A stretch of 64,000 bases of DNA from Psychrobacter cibarius (GTDB taxonomy: Bacteria; Pseudomonadota; Gammaproteobacteria; Pseudomonadales; Moraxellaceae), in assembly GCF_016107535.1 (NCBI RefSeq), contig NZ_JABASQ010000001.1, forward strand, positions 62,001 through 126,000, given 5' to 3'. The position numbers were made by a program, and so were the translations under genes. The stretch's first letter is position 1, and each line of letters starts with the position of its first letter. Below are positions 35,593-44,983 of the stretch, in pieces. The notes under the pieces were generated by a model, which saw nothing but the letters and a program-made list of their open reading frames with translations, was not told the origin of the DNA and searched no databases.

Positions 35593-36183
35593 ATGTCTAC
35601 TAAGCGCCGCAAGCTTGTTTTACGATATTCATCACCGGTAACGATGTGGTTCGGCATGTTGGTCGCATGTTTTGCTTGGATCATGCACATCACGCTGTTG
35701 CTCACACCTCTATGGGATGATAATGCCCACTTAGGTCATGGTATCTGTGCAGAGCTTGCACCGATTGTATCGGCAGCTAAGCAGTATGAGCAAATACAGA
35801 CTGATATTGCGCAAACGAATCACAGCATACCCATTGATAGTGCCGCTCGTCATTTCCTTCATCATAATGCATCCTTATCTTTAGCATCGCCTGCGACCGT
35901 TGAGCCAGTCATAACGGTTGACGCCGCACCTTCGCAAGAAGCTTTGTATAGCAAAGATAAGGTTGAAAGCTCTGAATCTAACCCTGATGCCGTAAAATAC
36001 ACTGGCTGCGACCTTTGCACTGCCATGTCTGCGGCACTATTGCCAGTCGTTTTTACACATACTGACTCGGCTTTGATTGAGCTGTCTACTGTCTCAGTCA
36101 CGTTTTTGTATCGCTCACATACCTACTCTCCTAGTAATTTTTTACGACCCCTCGCACGCGCTCCACCAGTCACACTCACATAA
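35593..36183 (+). CDS. DUF2946-like protein linked to a copper receptor
   Basis: The 196-residue protein has a membrane segment near the N-terminus (VTMWFGMLVACFAWIMHITL), a Cys in GHGICAEL and a CxxC motif (TGCDLC), and ends with the LRPLARAPP signature typical of DUF2946 proteins. In other proteobacteria this family is encoded beside TonB-dependent copper receptors, as here. A role in copper handling is inferred from context and the cysteines. A 170-bp MITE separates it from the receptor gene. Confidence 0.7.
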   Translation: MSTKRRKLVLRYSSPVTMWFGMLVACFAWIMHITLLLTPLWDDNAHLGHGICAELAPIVSAAKQYEQIQTDIAQTNHSIPIDSAARHFLHHNASLSLASPATVEPVITVDAAPSQEALYSKDKVESSESNPDAVKYTGCDLCTAMSAALLPVVFTHTDSALIELSTVSVTFLYRSHTYSPSNFLRPLARAPPVTLT

Positions 36184-36224
36184 CTATCTACATAATTATC
36201 CACATTTATAGTCCCATATTTTTA

Positions 36225-36394
36225 GGGCGTGTCCTCATTTTAAAAGTGGTGATAAACATGAGATAAATTGCCGTCAAACAAGAAAAATAGCGCAAATAAT
36301 ATCGAGATATTTATAAGCTATTTGATGATGTTTGGCAAAATTTAGCCATTTTTAGCCCATTTCGAAAGTAATCGATTGAATTGAGGACACGCCC
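36225..36394. mobile_element. MITE-like element, 170 bp (copy A)
   Basis: Ends are perfect 13-bp inverted repeats, GGGCGTGTCCTCA at 36225 and its complement ending at 36394, flanked by TA on each side. It contains no ORF. The interior segment GATAAATTGCCGTCAAACAA is shared with the second copy at 43759-43924. It lies between the DUF2946 gene and oprC. Confidence 0.85.
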
Positions 36395-36650
36395 TAGAGC
36401 ATTAGTGACAATGCTCTCAATCAACGCGCTTATTTGACGCTCTGATTGAGGCACTTGTATGCGTTTGTCTAAAACATTGCGCTCAAAACTGTGCTCATAA
36501 TATTGTGCTCATAATGCTATCTATTTATATCGGAAAATATTCAGTAAGTGCCTAGTCTAAGTCCATAAGTGGCTTGGCCTATCTTGCCTCTTGGTAAAAA
36601 CTGAATAACCGATTTCATAAAATATTTTTGCAAATTTCTAGGAAAGTAAG

Positions 36651-38975
36651 ATGTCACCTTCATCAATGAACGCTGTACCTATTTTAAAACTAAGTGTTTT
36701 AGCTTTGTCTTTATTGCATATCAGTAGCGCTTATGCGGATTCCACAACCGTAAAGGCGCACATGCCTACTACGGATGATGAGCCACATATTCAATTGCCA
36801 GAAATCGTCGTTTATGCGACAGCAGCGGATAAGCGCTCTAGTACCGATACACTTGGAACAGCAGCCAGCCTTAATCGAAAATTTATTAGCAGCAAACAAG
36901 TGGCAAGCAGTGATACGGCCACTATACTGACAAAAATACCCGGTCTGAATGTACAAAGTGCCGGTGGCATCTCAAACTTGCCCGTGATGAGAGGCTTGGC
37001 GGACAACCGTCTGCGTATCTTAGTAGATGGCGTTGACTCAATCGCCTCCTGTCCAAACAGTATGAACCCACCCCTGTCTTATATCGCGCCAAGCGCTATA
37101 GAGAAGACCACCGTCTATGCAGGTGTGACGCCTGTGAGTGTCGGTGGTAATAGTATTGGCGGTACTATCGTTGTCGAAACAGCAGAGCCTATGTTTTCAA
37201 CGGATAGCAACATATTATCTTCAAGTGAAATTGGCACATTTTATCGTAGTAATGGTGACGCTTATGGCGCCAATTTATCTACCACAGCGGCAAATGATCA
37301 GCTTAGCCTCACCTATAAAGGCAGCTTTGCGCAGGCGGATAATTATAAAGCTGGTGGTGATTTTAAATCTTATACAGAGACAGGGAACGCTGGTAAAACC
37401 TTAGCGAAAGACGAAGTTGGTTCAACCGCCTATGAAAGCAAAAACCAGTCAGTAGATGTGGCTTATAAGAACGGCAATCATCTACTACAAGGCACTTATT
37501 TGTGGCAAAACGTCCCAAAAGAGTTATATCCAAATCAGCGGATGGACATGCTCGACAATCAGCTTGACCGCATTAATTTGCGCTACAAAAGCGAGTTAAA
37601 TTGGGGACAGTTAGAAGCACAGGCCTATCATGAAGATGTCGATCACTATATGAATTTTGGGGAAGACAAACAGTTCGTGTACGGTAATGCCAAAGGTATG
37701 CCGATGTACACCAGTAGCGAGACCATCGGTGCCAATCTTAAAGGTATTATTGATTTAACCAACCAAGGCACGATCAATATAGGTGCTGAATATCAAGACT
37801 ATACCCTTGATGACACGTGGGCGGCCTCAGGTACGATGATGATGGCGCCAAACGATTTTCAAAACATCAATAATGGTGAGCGTCGACGCATTGGTGTCTA
37901 TGGCGAATGGGAAAAAGACATCTCATCTGACTGGAGCACCCAGCTTGGCGCTCGCTATGAAAACGTGCGTACTAGCGCTGATGAAGTCAGAGGCTATGAT
38001 GATGTAGATATGATTAATATGGGTATGGGGATGTCTATGCCAGTATTCGAAAGACGGGATAGTGACTTGCTAAATGCGAGTGACCGAAACACTACCGACC
38101 ATAACTTTGACGCAACGGCTCTTGCCAAGTACGACATTGATTCACAAAAAAATCTAGCCTTAGGTCTGTCGCACAAAGAACGCACGCCAAGCTTATATGA
38201 ACGCTATACCTGGTCCACTTGGAAAATGGCGGCCATCATGAATAATACCGTTGGTGATGGTAATGGCTACTTTGGTGATCCTAATCTACGCCCAGAAAAA
38301 TCCAACACCTTATCTGCCACCCTAGACTGGCGCGGTGCTGATGATAGCTGGGGCGTTAAAACCACTCCTTACTATTCAAAAATTGATGACTATGTCGATG
38401 CCATACAGTGGAACCCCATGGCAAACACAGCAGCCAGCACTCAAACAGCTAATCAATATAATGTGCTGCGCTATACCAACCAAGATGCTGAGATATATGG
38501 CATAGATATCTCAGCCAATCGGGAGCTGGCAGCAAATGCTTGGGGGTACTGGAATATGGTAGGCTCCTTAAGCTATACCAAAGGAAAAAATAAAGACAGC
38601 GGCTCAGACTTATATAACATCATGCCATTCAATGGCAGTGTTGCCCTGAATCGGGAAAATAACGGTTGGACAAACCAAATCGAAGTGGTGGGCGTCGCGG
38701 CTAAAAATGATATCTCAACCCCTCGCAACGAAATTAAAACGGCGGGTTATGGTCTCTTAAATCTCAGTACAGGCTATCAGTTTAAAGAGGTAGCGATTGA
38801 GGCTGGTATCGATAACGTATTCGATAAAAACTATGCCCTACCTCTAGGGGGCGCATACATGGGTCAAGGCAAAACCATGTCGATGAATGGCGAAATAGGC
38901 AACGGTTCTAACTGGGGTACTGCCGTCCCTGGCGCGGGCCGATCATTGTATGTGGGTGTCAACTATAAGTTTTAG
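36651..38975 (+). CDS. oprC: TonB-dependent copper receptor (OprC/NosA family)
   Basis: Outer-membrane receptor for copper uptake. A signal peptide (LKLSVLALSLLHISSAYA) is followed by a TonB-box-like stretch (LPEIVVYA) and a plug domain with DTATILTKIPGLNVQSAGGI and RGLADNRLRILVDGVDS. The family's metal-site element CPNSMNPPLSYI is present in the plug. The beta-barrel ends with the aromatic LYVGVNYKF. Length 774 is normal. It precedes a TauE/SafE-like gene by 88 bp, forming a likely copper operon. Confidence 0.9.
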   Translation: MSPSSMNAVPILKLSVLALSLLHISSAYADSTTVKAHMPTTDDEPHIQLPEIVVYATAADKRSSTDTLGTAASLNRKFISSKQVASSDTATILTKIPGLNVQSAGGISNLPVMRGLADNRLRILVDGVDSIASCPNSMNPPLSYIAPSAIEKTTVYAGVTPVSVGGNSIGGTIVVETAEPMFSTDSNILSSSEIGTFYRSNGDAYGANLSTTAANDQLSLTYKGSFAQADNYKAGGDFKSYTETGNAGKTLAKDEVGSTAYESKNQSVDVAYKNGNHLLQGTYLWQNVPKELYPNQRMDMLDNQLDRINLRYKSELNWGQLEAQAYHEDVDHYMNFGEDKQFVYGNAKGMPMYTSSETIGANLKGIIDLTNQGTINIGAEYQDYTLDDTWAASGTMMMAPNDFQNINNGERRRIGVYGEWEKDISSDWSTQLGARYENVRTSADEVRGYDDVDMINMGMGMSMPVFERRDSDLLNASDRNTTDHNFDATALAKYDIDSQKNLALGLSHKERTPSLYERYTWSTWKMAAIMNNTVGDGNGYFGDPNLRPEKSNTLSATLDWRGADDSWGVKTTPYYSKIDDYVDAIQWNPMANTAASTQTANQYNVLRYTNQDAEIYGIDISANRELAANAWGYWNMVGSLSYTKGKNKDSGSDLYNIMPFNGSVALNRENNGWTNQIEVVGVAAKNDISTPRNEIKTAGYGLLNLSTGYQFKEVAIEAGIDNVFDKNYALPLGGAYMGQGKTMSMNGEIGNGSNWGTAVPGAGRSLYVGVNYKF

Positions 38976-39063
38976 GTGTCATTAAGATAGGTCATTAACT
39001 GACTAGCATAACGATTAAACCTTCAACGGATTTTATTGATTTTATATTTTAGGAAGCACCTTC

Positions 39064-39891
39064 ATGACTATGGCACTATTAATTGCAGCATTCTTAATGG
39101 GATTTTTTGGTTCGCCGCATTGCTTAGGTATGTGTGGCGGTATCGTCACCGCATTCGGACTATCGATGAAAGAAACCAGTCCAGCAAAAAAACGCGGTCT
39201 CATTGCGACTTACCATTTGGGGCGCTTACTCAGTTATGCCCTATTGGGCTTGATTGCTGGAGTGATTGGCACCACGGTATTAACCCCTCTGATGGTTGGC
39301 AATAGCGCACCTCGCATTCTACTAGGTTTGGTCTTGGTATTTGTAGGATTAACCATGCTAGGGTTGCCTTTTTTAAACAAGCTTGAACGTCTTGGTATGC
39401 ATTTTTGGCAAGCTTTATCACCTCTGCGGCAGAAAGTATTCCCCTTAAACACCTTTCCTCGAGCATTAACAGCAGGTTTATTATGGGGATTTTTACCCTG
39501 TGGTCTCGTTTATGGCGCATTACTTATTGCGGTCGTCGGTCATGACCCGCTCACAGGTGCCGTATTAATGTTTGTCTTTGGTCTAGGAACCGTACCCATG
39601 CTCGTCGCCACGCACGAAACGGTCAACTGGATGCGCAATCAAATCGGGCGTTTGCGCCTAAGGCAAGTGAATGGCGCAATCATGATGCTATCTGGCTTAG
39701 CCGTCATAGCGGTGCCGATGGTCATGGCCAATATGCATGGTGGACACGGGCAAATGAACCATGAGCAAATGAACCATGAGCAAATGAACCATGAGCAAAT
39801 GAACCATGAGCAAATGAACCATGAGCAAATGAACCATGAGCAAATGAACCATGAGCAAATGAACCATGAGCAAATGAATCATGAGCAATAA
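39064..39891 (+). CDS. Sulfite exporter TauE/SafE-type membrane protein with Met/His repeat tail
   Basis: Six-helix inner-membrane protein of the TauE/SafE (UreH transmembrane-like) group, with the signature GFFGSPHCLGMCGGIV at residues 14-29 and its second-half counterpart LLWGFLPCGLVYGALL. The CxxxC and Cys pairs are typical of members linked to copper and cytochrome oxidase assembly. The tail from residue 227 is HGGHGQ followed by nine QMNHE repeats, an obvious Met/His metal-binding strip facing one side of the membrane. With OprC next to it, a role in copper transport or handling is likely. Confidence 0.85.
   Translation: MTMALLIAAFLMGFFGSPHCLGMCGGIVTAFGLSMKETSPAKKRGLIATYHLGRLLSYALLGLIAGVIGTTVLTPLMVGNSAPRILLGLVLVFVGLTMLGLPFLNKLERLGMHFWQALSPLRQKVFPLNTFPRALTAGLLWGFLPCGLVYGALLIAVVGHDPLTGAVLMFVFGLGTVPMLVATHETVNWMRNQIGRLRLRQVNGAIMMLSGLAVIAVPMVMANMHGGHGQMNHEQMNHEQMNHEQMNHEQMNHEQMNHEQMNHEQMNHEQMNHEQ
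39751..39885 (+). repeat. 15-bp tandem repeat, nine units, inside the TauE/SafE-like gene
   Basis: The unit CAAATGAACCATGAG (Gln-Met-Asn-His-Glu) occurs nine times without spacing; only the last unit has a base change (AACC to AATC, silent). The near-identity means recent expansion by slippage, and copy number probably varies between strains without breaking the frame. Confidence 0.97.
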
Positions 39892-39967
39892 AAATGTCTC
39901 TCATGTAAATAAGGGAGAATGATACGTTTAGATCATAGATAGGGCATTTTTAGCGTGCCCTATTTTT

Positions 39968-40720
39968 TTATCTACTAATGCGCCAACCTCTGAATTTAGC
40001 AAAGAAACCTTTTAGTTTTTCAGAAAAATTAAAAGCCTCTGACTCCGGCACTTCTTCAACATGATGACGAGCTGCCAGTATCGGCTGCTGCACCAATCGT
40101 TCGTGATGATCAAAAGCCCGATCAAGACTGATACTCATGATAGAGAAGTTAGTCGGACGTGGTAGACAGCGATATACCTGACCCTTATTAATTAAATCAA
40201 TAACCATATGGGCATCTTTGAACTCAGTCAACATCAGCACCATCAGATCTGGCTGGATATTTTTTAAGGCATAAACGATGGGCGTAATATTTTCTTTATT
40301 GAGCGTCGAATCTGTAATCGTGACACCAAAGCGTTTTTTTTGTAATAACTTTGCGGCCTGTTCAAGGTTACTCGCCCAGCTCACGGTATAAGCGCTCTTA
40401 AAATGACTTTTTATTTGTTGATAGACACTCTCATCATCGTCTAGTACCAATATATGGCGATTGCTAACCGTGCCACTATTAACACGATTTTGAGTTGCAT
40501 CATTTTTCATAGTGTTTTGTGTGATTTCTTGGGTTTGCTGAGCAATTTCTGTGGCTTTATTAACAATTTTTTTAAGTTCGTCATTTTGCCATGGCTTAGT
40601 GATATAGCGATAAATTTCGCCATCATTCACAGAATCCATCACGGCATTCAGATCCGCATAACCAGTTAACAAGATACGCAGCTCATCATCGATAAAAGTG
40701 ATTTTTCTTATTGATAGCAT
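39968..40720 (-). CDS. Response regulator with damaged first receiver domain
   Basis: The 250-residue product starts MLSIRKITFIDDE and goes straight into LRILLTGYADLNAVMDSVND and GEIYRYITKPWQNDEL, the last third of a receiver domain of the RpfG/HnoD type. About 60 residues that should lie between, including the phosphoacceptor Asp, are missing, which looks like an internal deletion. A second receiver domain follows (HILVLDDDESVYQQI, GVTITDSTLN), with its acidic pocket but with Arg-Pro instead of Lys-Pro at the end (CLPRPT). No output domain is seen. It may be a non-functional or phosphate-independent regulator. Confidence 0.7.
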   Translation of the reverse strand: MLSIRKITFIDDELRILLTGYADLNAVMDSVNDGEIYRYITKPWQNDELKKIVNKATEIAQQTQEITQNTMKNDATQNRVNSGTVSNRHILVLDDDESVYQQIKSHFKSAYTVSWASNLEQAAKLLQKKRFGVTITDSTLNKENITPIVYALKNIQPDLMVLMLTEFKDAHMVIDLINKGQVYRCLPRPTNFSIMSISLDRAFDHHERLVQQPILAARHHVEEVPESEAFNFSEKLKGFFAKFRGWRISR

Positions 40721-41031
40721 AGTTACACAATGAGAAAAACAGTATCTAATTTTTCTATTTATGTCATCAATATCTCTATGATTATAGAGTCTGCCAAGTT
40801 TATCTTGTTCTGTACTGTGAAATTTTATACATATGTTATATTAATAATACTAATATAGAGGGCGTGTTTGTATTTTATATAATGTCGCGGATCTCCGTCA
40901 CTTATCACTGATTGCAAAGCTTGTCTGTTGTACACTCAGAGCTTGATATCACTCGCTCATACCGTTATTCAACTAACCCTAAAGAAAGAGGCTCACAAAG
41001 TCTTTCTCTTTTAACTATTAAAGGAAAAGCG
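40721..41031. other. Gap with promoters only
   Basis: A 311-bp A/T-rich gap between the divergent response regulator and the next lipoprotein gene. An upstream in-frame start for that gene at 40912 was not used (see its entry). Nothing else is recognised. Confidence 0.45.
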
Positions 41032-41508
41032 ATGCGTCCTTTGTTTTTTAGTACTTTGTGCTTAGCAAGCAGTCTTTCACTAATGGCTTGTAGTAGTCAT
41101 CCATCAACCACGGCAAAAGAATCAACAGCTATCATTACCAACACGGCAAAAGAGAACGCTGACGAACAGCTAAGCATGGAGCCGTCCAGCCCCGAAGAAC
41201 CGTTATCAGCATTCACCGCTTTTGGTAATACAGAAAAAAGTTGGCGCACAGTAATTGATGGCAACCAACTTAGCATTGAAGCAGATTTTTTGAAACCAAC
41301 GACCATCGTTGTCTCTCGTTCGACCTATGCTGAAGGTGTGGAATACGTGAGTACCGTTAGCGGCAAACCTATTATTATGAATATAAATAGCCAGATTTGT
41401 ACCGATGATAATGGCTATCAAAATGAATTTACGGTGACGTTAACTTATGATAATAAAAGCTATCAAGGTTGCGCCGTTGCTGGAGCGTATGAAACAGCGC
41501 CTACGTAA
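41032..41508 (+). CDS. Hypothetical lipoprotein
   Basis: From the ATG at 41032, with AAGGA 7 bp upstream, the 158-residue protein has a clear lipoprotein signal (MRPLFFSTLCLASSLSLMAC, Cys 20). A Thr/Ser/Glu-rich linker is followed by a small beta-rich domain with two cysteines (SQICTDD and YQGCAVAG) that could pair. The family resembles small outer-membrane lipoproteins with an MliC-like fold in general pattern only; I do not assign it. Confidence 0.7.
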   Translation: MRPLFFSTLCLASSLSLMACSSHPSTTAKESTAIITNTAKENADEQLSMEPSSPEEPLSAFTAFGNTEKSWRTVIDGNQLSIEADFLKPTTIVVSRSTYAEGVEYVSTVSGKPIIMNINSQICTDDNGYQNEFTVTLTYDNKSYQGCAVAGAYETAPT

Positions 41509-41713
41509 TTGCATAGAATTTATTGCGGTTAGCAACCATCATAAATAGTCAGCCATTAGCCAATCGATAACGCATAATTTGGCAAATAAGTACTTATATT
41601 ACTTTTAACCGATTTCATTTTTGTTTAATAAAAACACCCTATAGTCTGTCTATAACCCCTTCATTTTAGTCAAATAACCTTTTATATCAGTCTTACTAAA
41701 TAAGGATGAACCT

Positions 41714-43648
41714 ATGAAAATTATAAAGACTCAAATCAATAATCCGGTAGACCACGACACATTTATCCATCAGCCTGATGCCAGTAAAACCCGTGTAGAA
41801 AACATACCAGGCAAGCGCTTACCCTTCCCTGATCAAATTGGTAATTATCAGCGCAATATTGGGACGCCCACTGACGCTTATCAGGACAGTAAGGTTTACA
41901 TCGTTGGGGGCGGTATTGCGGGTTTGGCCAGTGCTTATTACTGCATCCGAGATGGCAAAGTATCTGCTGAAAACATTACCGTTTTAGAGCATCTTGACGT
42001 GGCAGGTGGCTCCTTAGATGGTAGCGGCAATCCTGAGACGGGTTATATGGTGCGCGGCGGTCGTGAAATGGATTTCACTTACGAAAACTTTTGGGATTTA
42101 TTCCAAGATATCCCCGCTCTTGAAATGCCTGCGCCTTATAGCACCTTGGATGAGTATCGCATAGCAAATGACACAGATCCCAATTACTCTATTGCACGCC
42201 TGATCCATAGGCAAGGTGAGATAAAAGACTTCAGTCAGCTAGGATTGAGTAAAACCAACCAACTCGCGTTAATTCGTCTGCTATTAAAACCCAAGGAAGA
42301 GCTAGACGATATCACTATTGAAGAGTATTTTGATGACAGCTTTTTGAGCAGCAACTTCTGGACATTTTGGCGAACCATGTTTGCTTTTGAAAACTGGCAC
42401 AGCTTACTTGAGTTTAAGCTTTATACGCATCGATTTTTACACGCATTGGACGGTCTAAACGACATGTCTGCACTGGTATTCCCAAGATACAACCAATTTG
42501 ATAGCTTTGTTAAGCCATTACAAAATTATTTAAAAGATAAAGGCGTGCAGTTTCAGTATGACACGCTCGTTACCGATTTAGACATTGAGTTTGAGCATGC
42601 TGATAAAGTAACAGGCACCAAAAAGGTCAAAGCGATCATCACGGAGAAAGCGGGTGAGCAAACCACCATTCCTATGGGTAGCAATGATTTCGTCATCGTG
42701 ACGACTGGCTCCATGACCGAAGATACCCGCTATGGTGATGATAATACTGCGCCGACGCTAGACTTTACAAAAGACAGCATGGGGCAATCGTCTGGTTGGA
42801 AAGTATGGAATAATCTGGCTAAGCAATCTGCCGTCTTTGGTCACCCAGAAAAATTTAATCAGCATGTGGATAAATCTGCTTGGATGTCGGCGACGTTGAC
42901 CTGCCAGCCATCTGCCTTTATTGATAAGCTCAAAACGCTGTCTGTCAACGATCCTTATACGGGTAAAACAGTGACCGGTGGCATCATTACGATTACGGAT
43001 TCAAACTGGCTGATGAGCTTTACTTGTAACCGTCAACCGCATTTCCCTGATCAGCCAAAAGACACGCTAGTCGTATGGCTATATGCCTTGTTTATGGATA
43101 AAGAAGGCAATTATGTCAAAAAACCCATCCCAGAATGTACAGGCAAAGAGATCTTGAGCGAACTCTGTCATCACCTTGGTATCCTCGATGATATAGAGAA
43201 TATCATGGCCAATACCATCGTCAGAACGGCTTATATGCCCTACATTACCTCGATGTTTATGCCTCGTGCTAAAGGTGATCGACCTGAGATAGTTCCTGAT
43301 GGTTGTGTCAATATGGGTCTAGTCGGTCAGTTCGTCGAGACACATAATGATGTGGTATTTACCATGGAGAGCTCTGTTCGTATTGCTCGTGTCGCAGTTT
43401 ATGAGCTACTAGATGTGCAAAAACAAGTCCCCGATATAAACCCATTACAATACGATATCCGTCAATTATTGAAAGCCGCGAATACACTCAACGATGGTAA
43501 AGGTTTCATCGGCGAAGGTCTATTAACTAAGCTCCTTAAGGGTACTTATTACGAGCACATATTGCCAAAAGCCAATCAATCCACCAACGGCAATGACTCA
43601 ATATTTACTCAGCAATGGGAAGCAATCAAAGGGCTTTGGCATAAGTAG
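41714..43648 (+). CDS. ohyA: Oleate hydratase (MCRA family)
   Basis: FAD-dependent enzyme that adds water to the cis-9 double bond of unsaturated fatty acids. The FAD-binding signature [20 protein letters not shown] is at residues 57-76, and the family marker [20 protein letters not shown] follows near 116. The [20 protein letters not shown] block near 537 is also typical. Length 644 is within the family range (about 560-650). Ribosome site AAGGAT is 8 bp before the ATG. It appears monocistronic. Confidence 0.94.
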   Translation: MKIIKTQINNPVDHDTFIHQPDASKTRVENIPGKRLPFPDQIGNYQRNIGTPTDAYQDSKVYIVGGGIAGLASAYYCIRDGKVSAENITVLEHLDVAGGSLDGSGNPETGYMVRGGREMDFTYENFWDLFQDIPALEMPAPYSTLDEYRIANDTDPNYSIARLIHRQGEIKDFSQLGLSKTNQLALIRLLLKPKEELDDITIEEYFDDSFLSSNFWTFWRTMFAFENWHSLLEFKLYTHRFLHALDGLNDMSALVFPRYNQFDSFVKPLQNYLKDKGVQFQYDTLVTDLDIEFEHADKVTGTKKVKAIITEKAGEQTTIPMGSNDFVIVTTGSMTEDTRYGDDNTAPTLDFTKDSMGQSSGWKVWNNLAKQSAVFGHPEKFNQHVDKSAWMSATLTCQPSAFIDKLKTLSVNDPYTGKTVTGGIITITDSNWLMSFTCNRQPHFPDQPKDTLVVWLYALFMDKEGNYVKKPIPECTGKEILSELCHHLGILDDIENIMANTIVRTAYMPYITSMFMPRAKGDRPEIVPDGCVNMGLVGQFVETHNDVVFTMESSVRIARVAVYELLDVQKQVPDINPLQYDIRQLLKAANTLNDGKGFIGEGLLTKLLKGTYYEHILPKANQSTNGNDSIFTQQWEAIKGLWHK

Positions 43649-43670
43649 GTCTGGCATCAGTAATGTTAGT

Positions 43671-43730
43671 TTTGATAAAAGCAGCTTTGATAAAAGCAGC
43701 TTTGATAAAAACAACTTTAGTAAAACTAAT
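43671..43730 (+). repeat. 15-bp tandem repeat after ohyA
   Basis: TTTGATAAAAGCAGC occurs twice exactly, then TTTGATAAAAACAAC and a further degenerate copy. It lies just after the oleate hydratase stop and before a MITE. Confidence 0.85.
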
Positions 43731-43758
43731 GACGAAAAATAAAAGCGATAACGCTCTA

Positions 43759-43924
43759 GGAGATGCATTCATTGTAAAAATGGTGATAGAAATAAGATAA
43801 ATTGCCGTTAAACAAGGAAAATAGCACCGTTACGAATACTAACAGTGCTATTTGACGATTTTTAACAAATTTTAGCCGTTTTTAGCCCATTTAAATGTTC
43901 ATTGGTTGAACTAAGGACATGCCC
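43759..43924. mobile_element. MITE-like element, 166 bp (copy B, degraded left end)
   Basis: Same family as 36225-36394: the interior GATAAATTGCCGTTAAACAA is one base different from copy A, and the right end reads GGACATGCCC followed by TA. The left end has decayed (GGAGATGCATTCA). The element's last base and the TA after it form the TAG stop codon of the LysR gene on the minus strand. Confidence 0.8.
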
Positions 43925-44832
43925 TAGTCAGACTTGGACAACTGCTGTAATTGCTCAATCAGCCAACGGTGTATACCACTGTGACTGGTACGTGGGTGCC
44001 ATGCTGCTATCACCTTAAATGTGGGTGGCAGGGCTTCCACTTTAAGCTCTTTAACTCGACTGTTTGGCAATAAACGCGAGGGATAAAATGCAATCATATC
44101 GGTTGTATAGAGGATATCTGGCACCGCAGAAAAGCTAGGAACGGACATAACGATATTTCGTTTAAGACCTTTTTCTGCAAACCACTGGTCATGAGAACCA
44201 CGCAAGTTAGCGCGTGAAGGTGACACCACCAGCTGCGAGTGTGCGGCAATTTGTGCCAGTGACAACGGCTCTGTTGTCAAACTATTATTGCAACCAGTAA
44301 TGCAGAAATGTTGTTCTTCAAGCAGCGTCACATAAGCCAAGTTATCAGGGATAAATTCTGGGAAAGTAATCAGCAGATCAAGCTCGCCTGCCGCAATAAG
44401 CTGATTGATACTGTCTGAGGCAAAATCACGCACGATTAACTTCAAATCAGGCGCGTCGCGGCGCGTTATATGAAACAACTGCGGTAATAATGCCTGCGTC
44501 GCATAGTCGGTCGCACTAATCGTAAATACGCCTTTATAAGTCTGCGGCGAAAACACATCTGGCTCTAACAGTGCTTCTAACTGCTCTAATATGCGACTAA
44601 TGGGTTGCTGCATCGATAGCGCTTTGGGGGTTGCCACCATGCTATTGCCTTGACGAATAAACAAACGATCATCAAACAAATCACGCAGCTTACGTAACTG
44701 TTCGCTGATTGCCTGCTGTGTCAGCCCCATTTTGCGCGCGACTTGTGAGAGATTTTTTAGATCAAGCAACGCATGTAGCACTCTCAGCTGCTTGATATCG
44801 AGTCGGTTAATTCCATTCATAATATGTACCAT
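43924..44832 (-). CDS. LysR-family transcriptional regulator
   Basis: A 302-residue LysR protein with N-terminal helix-turn-helix (LKNLSQVARKMGLTQQAISE) and a substrate-binding domain (FTISATDYATQALLPQL). It is divergent from an old-yellow-enzyme gene 151 bp away and probably controls it. The start could be the ATG at 44832 or the one four codons later (MNGINRLD). The stop codon is contributed by a MITE end, so the C-terminus may differ slightly from relatives. Confidence 0.92.
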   Translation of the reverse strand: MVHIMNGINRLDIKQLRVLHALLDLKNLSQVARKMGLTQQAISEQLRKLRDLFDDRLFIRQGNSMVATPKALSMQQPISRILEQLEALLEPDVFSPQTYKGVFTISATDYATQALLPQLFHITRRDAPDLKLIVRDFASDSINQLIAAGELDLLITFPEFIPDNLAYVTLLEEQHFCITGCNNSLTTEPLSLAQIAAHSQLVVSPSRANLRGSHDQWFAEKGLKRNIVMSVPSFSAVPDILYTTDMIAFYPSRLLPNSRVKELKVEALPPTFKVIAAWHPRTSHSGIHRWLIEQLQQLSKSD

Positions 44833-44983
44833 TTATAGTTGTATCTTAAACAACAAAATCCTGTTTCCAATTGTATCTATAAAACTCTATGCTTACCAAC
44901 CTTACTTACGCAGTAATAAAGCATCAAAACAAGCTCAGTGGTTTAAACAATAACCCCATCTATTTGTTTTAAAAGAGAGTTTT

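Noticed and set aside
39697..39904. Two minus-strand ORFs across the QMNHE repeat
   Set aside because: They exist only because the 15-bp repeat has no stop in any frame; the plus-strand frame belongs to a clear membrane protein.
40860..40880. GGGCGTGTTTGTATTTTA, similar to the left end of the 170-bp MITE
   Set aside because: Only eight bases match exactly and no partner end was found nearby, so a MITE fragment is not supported.
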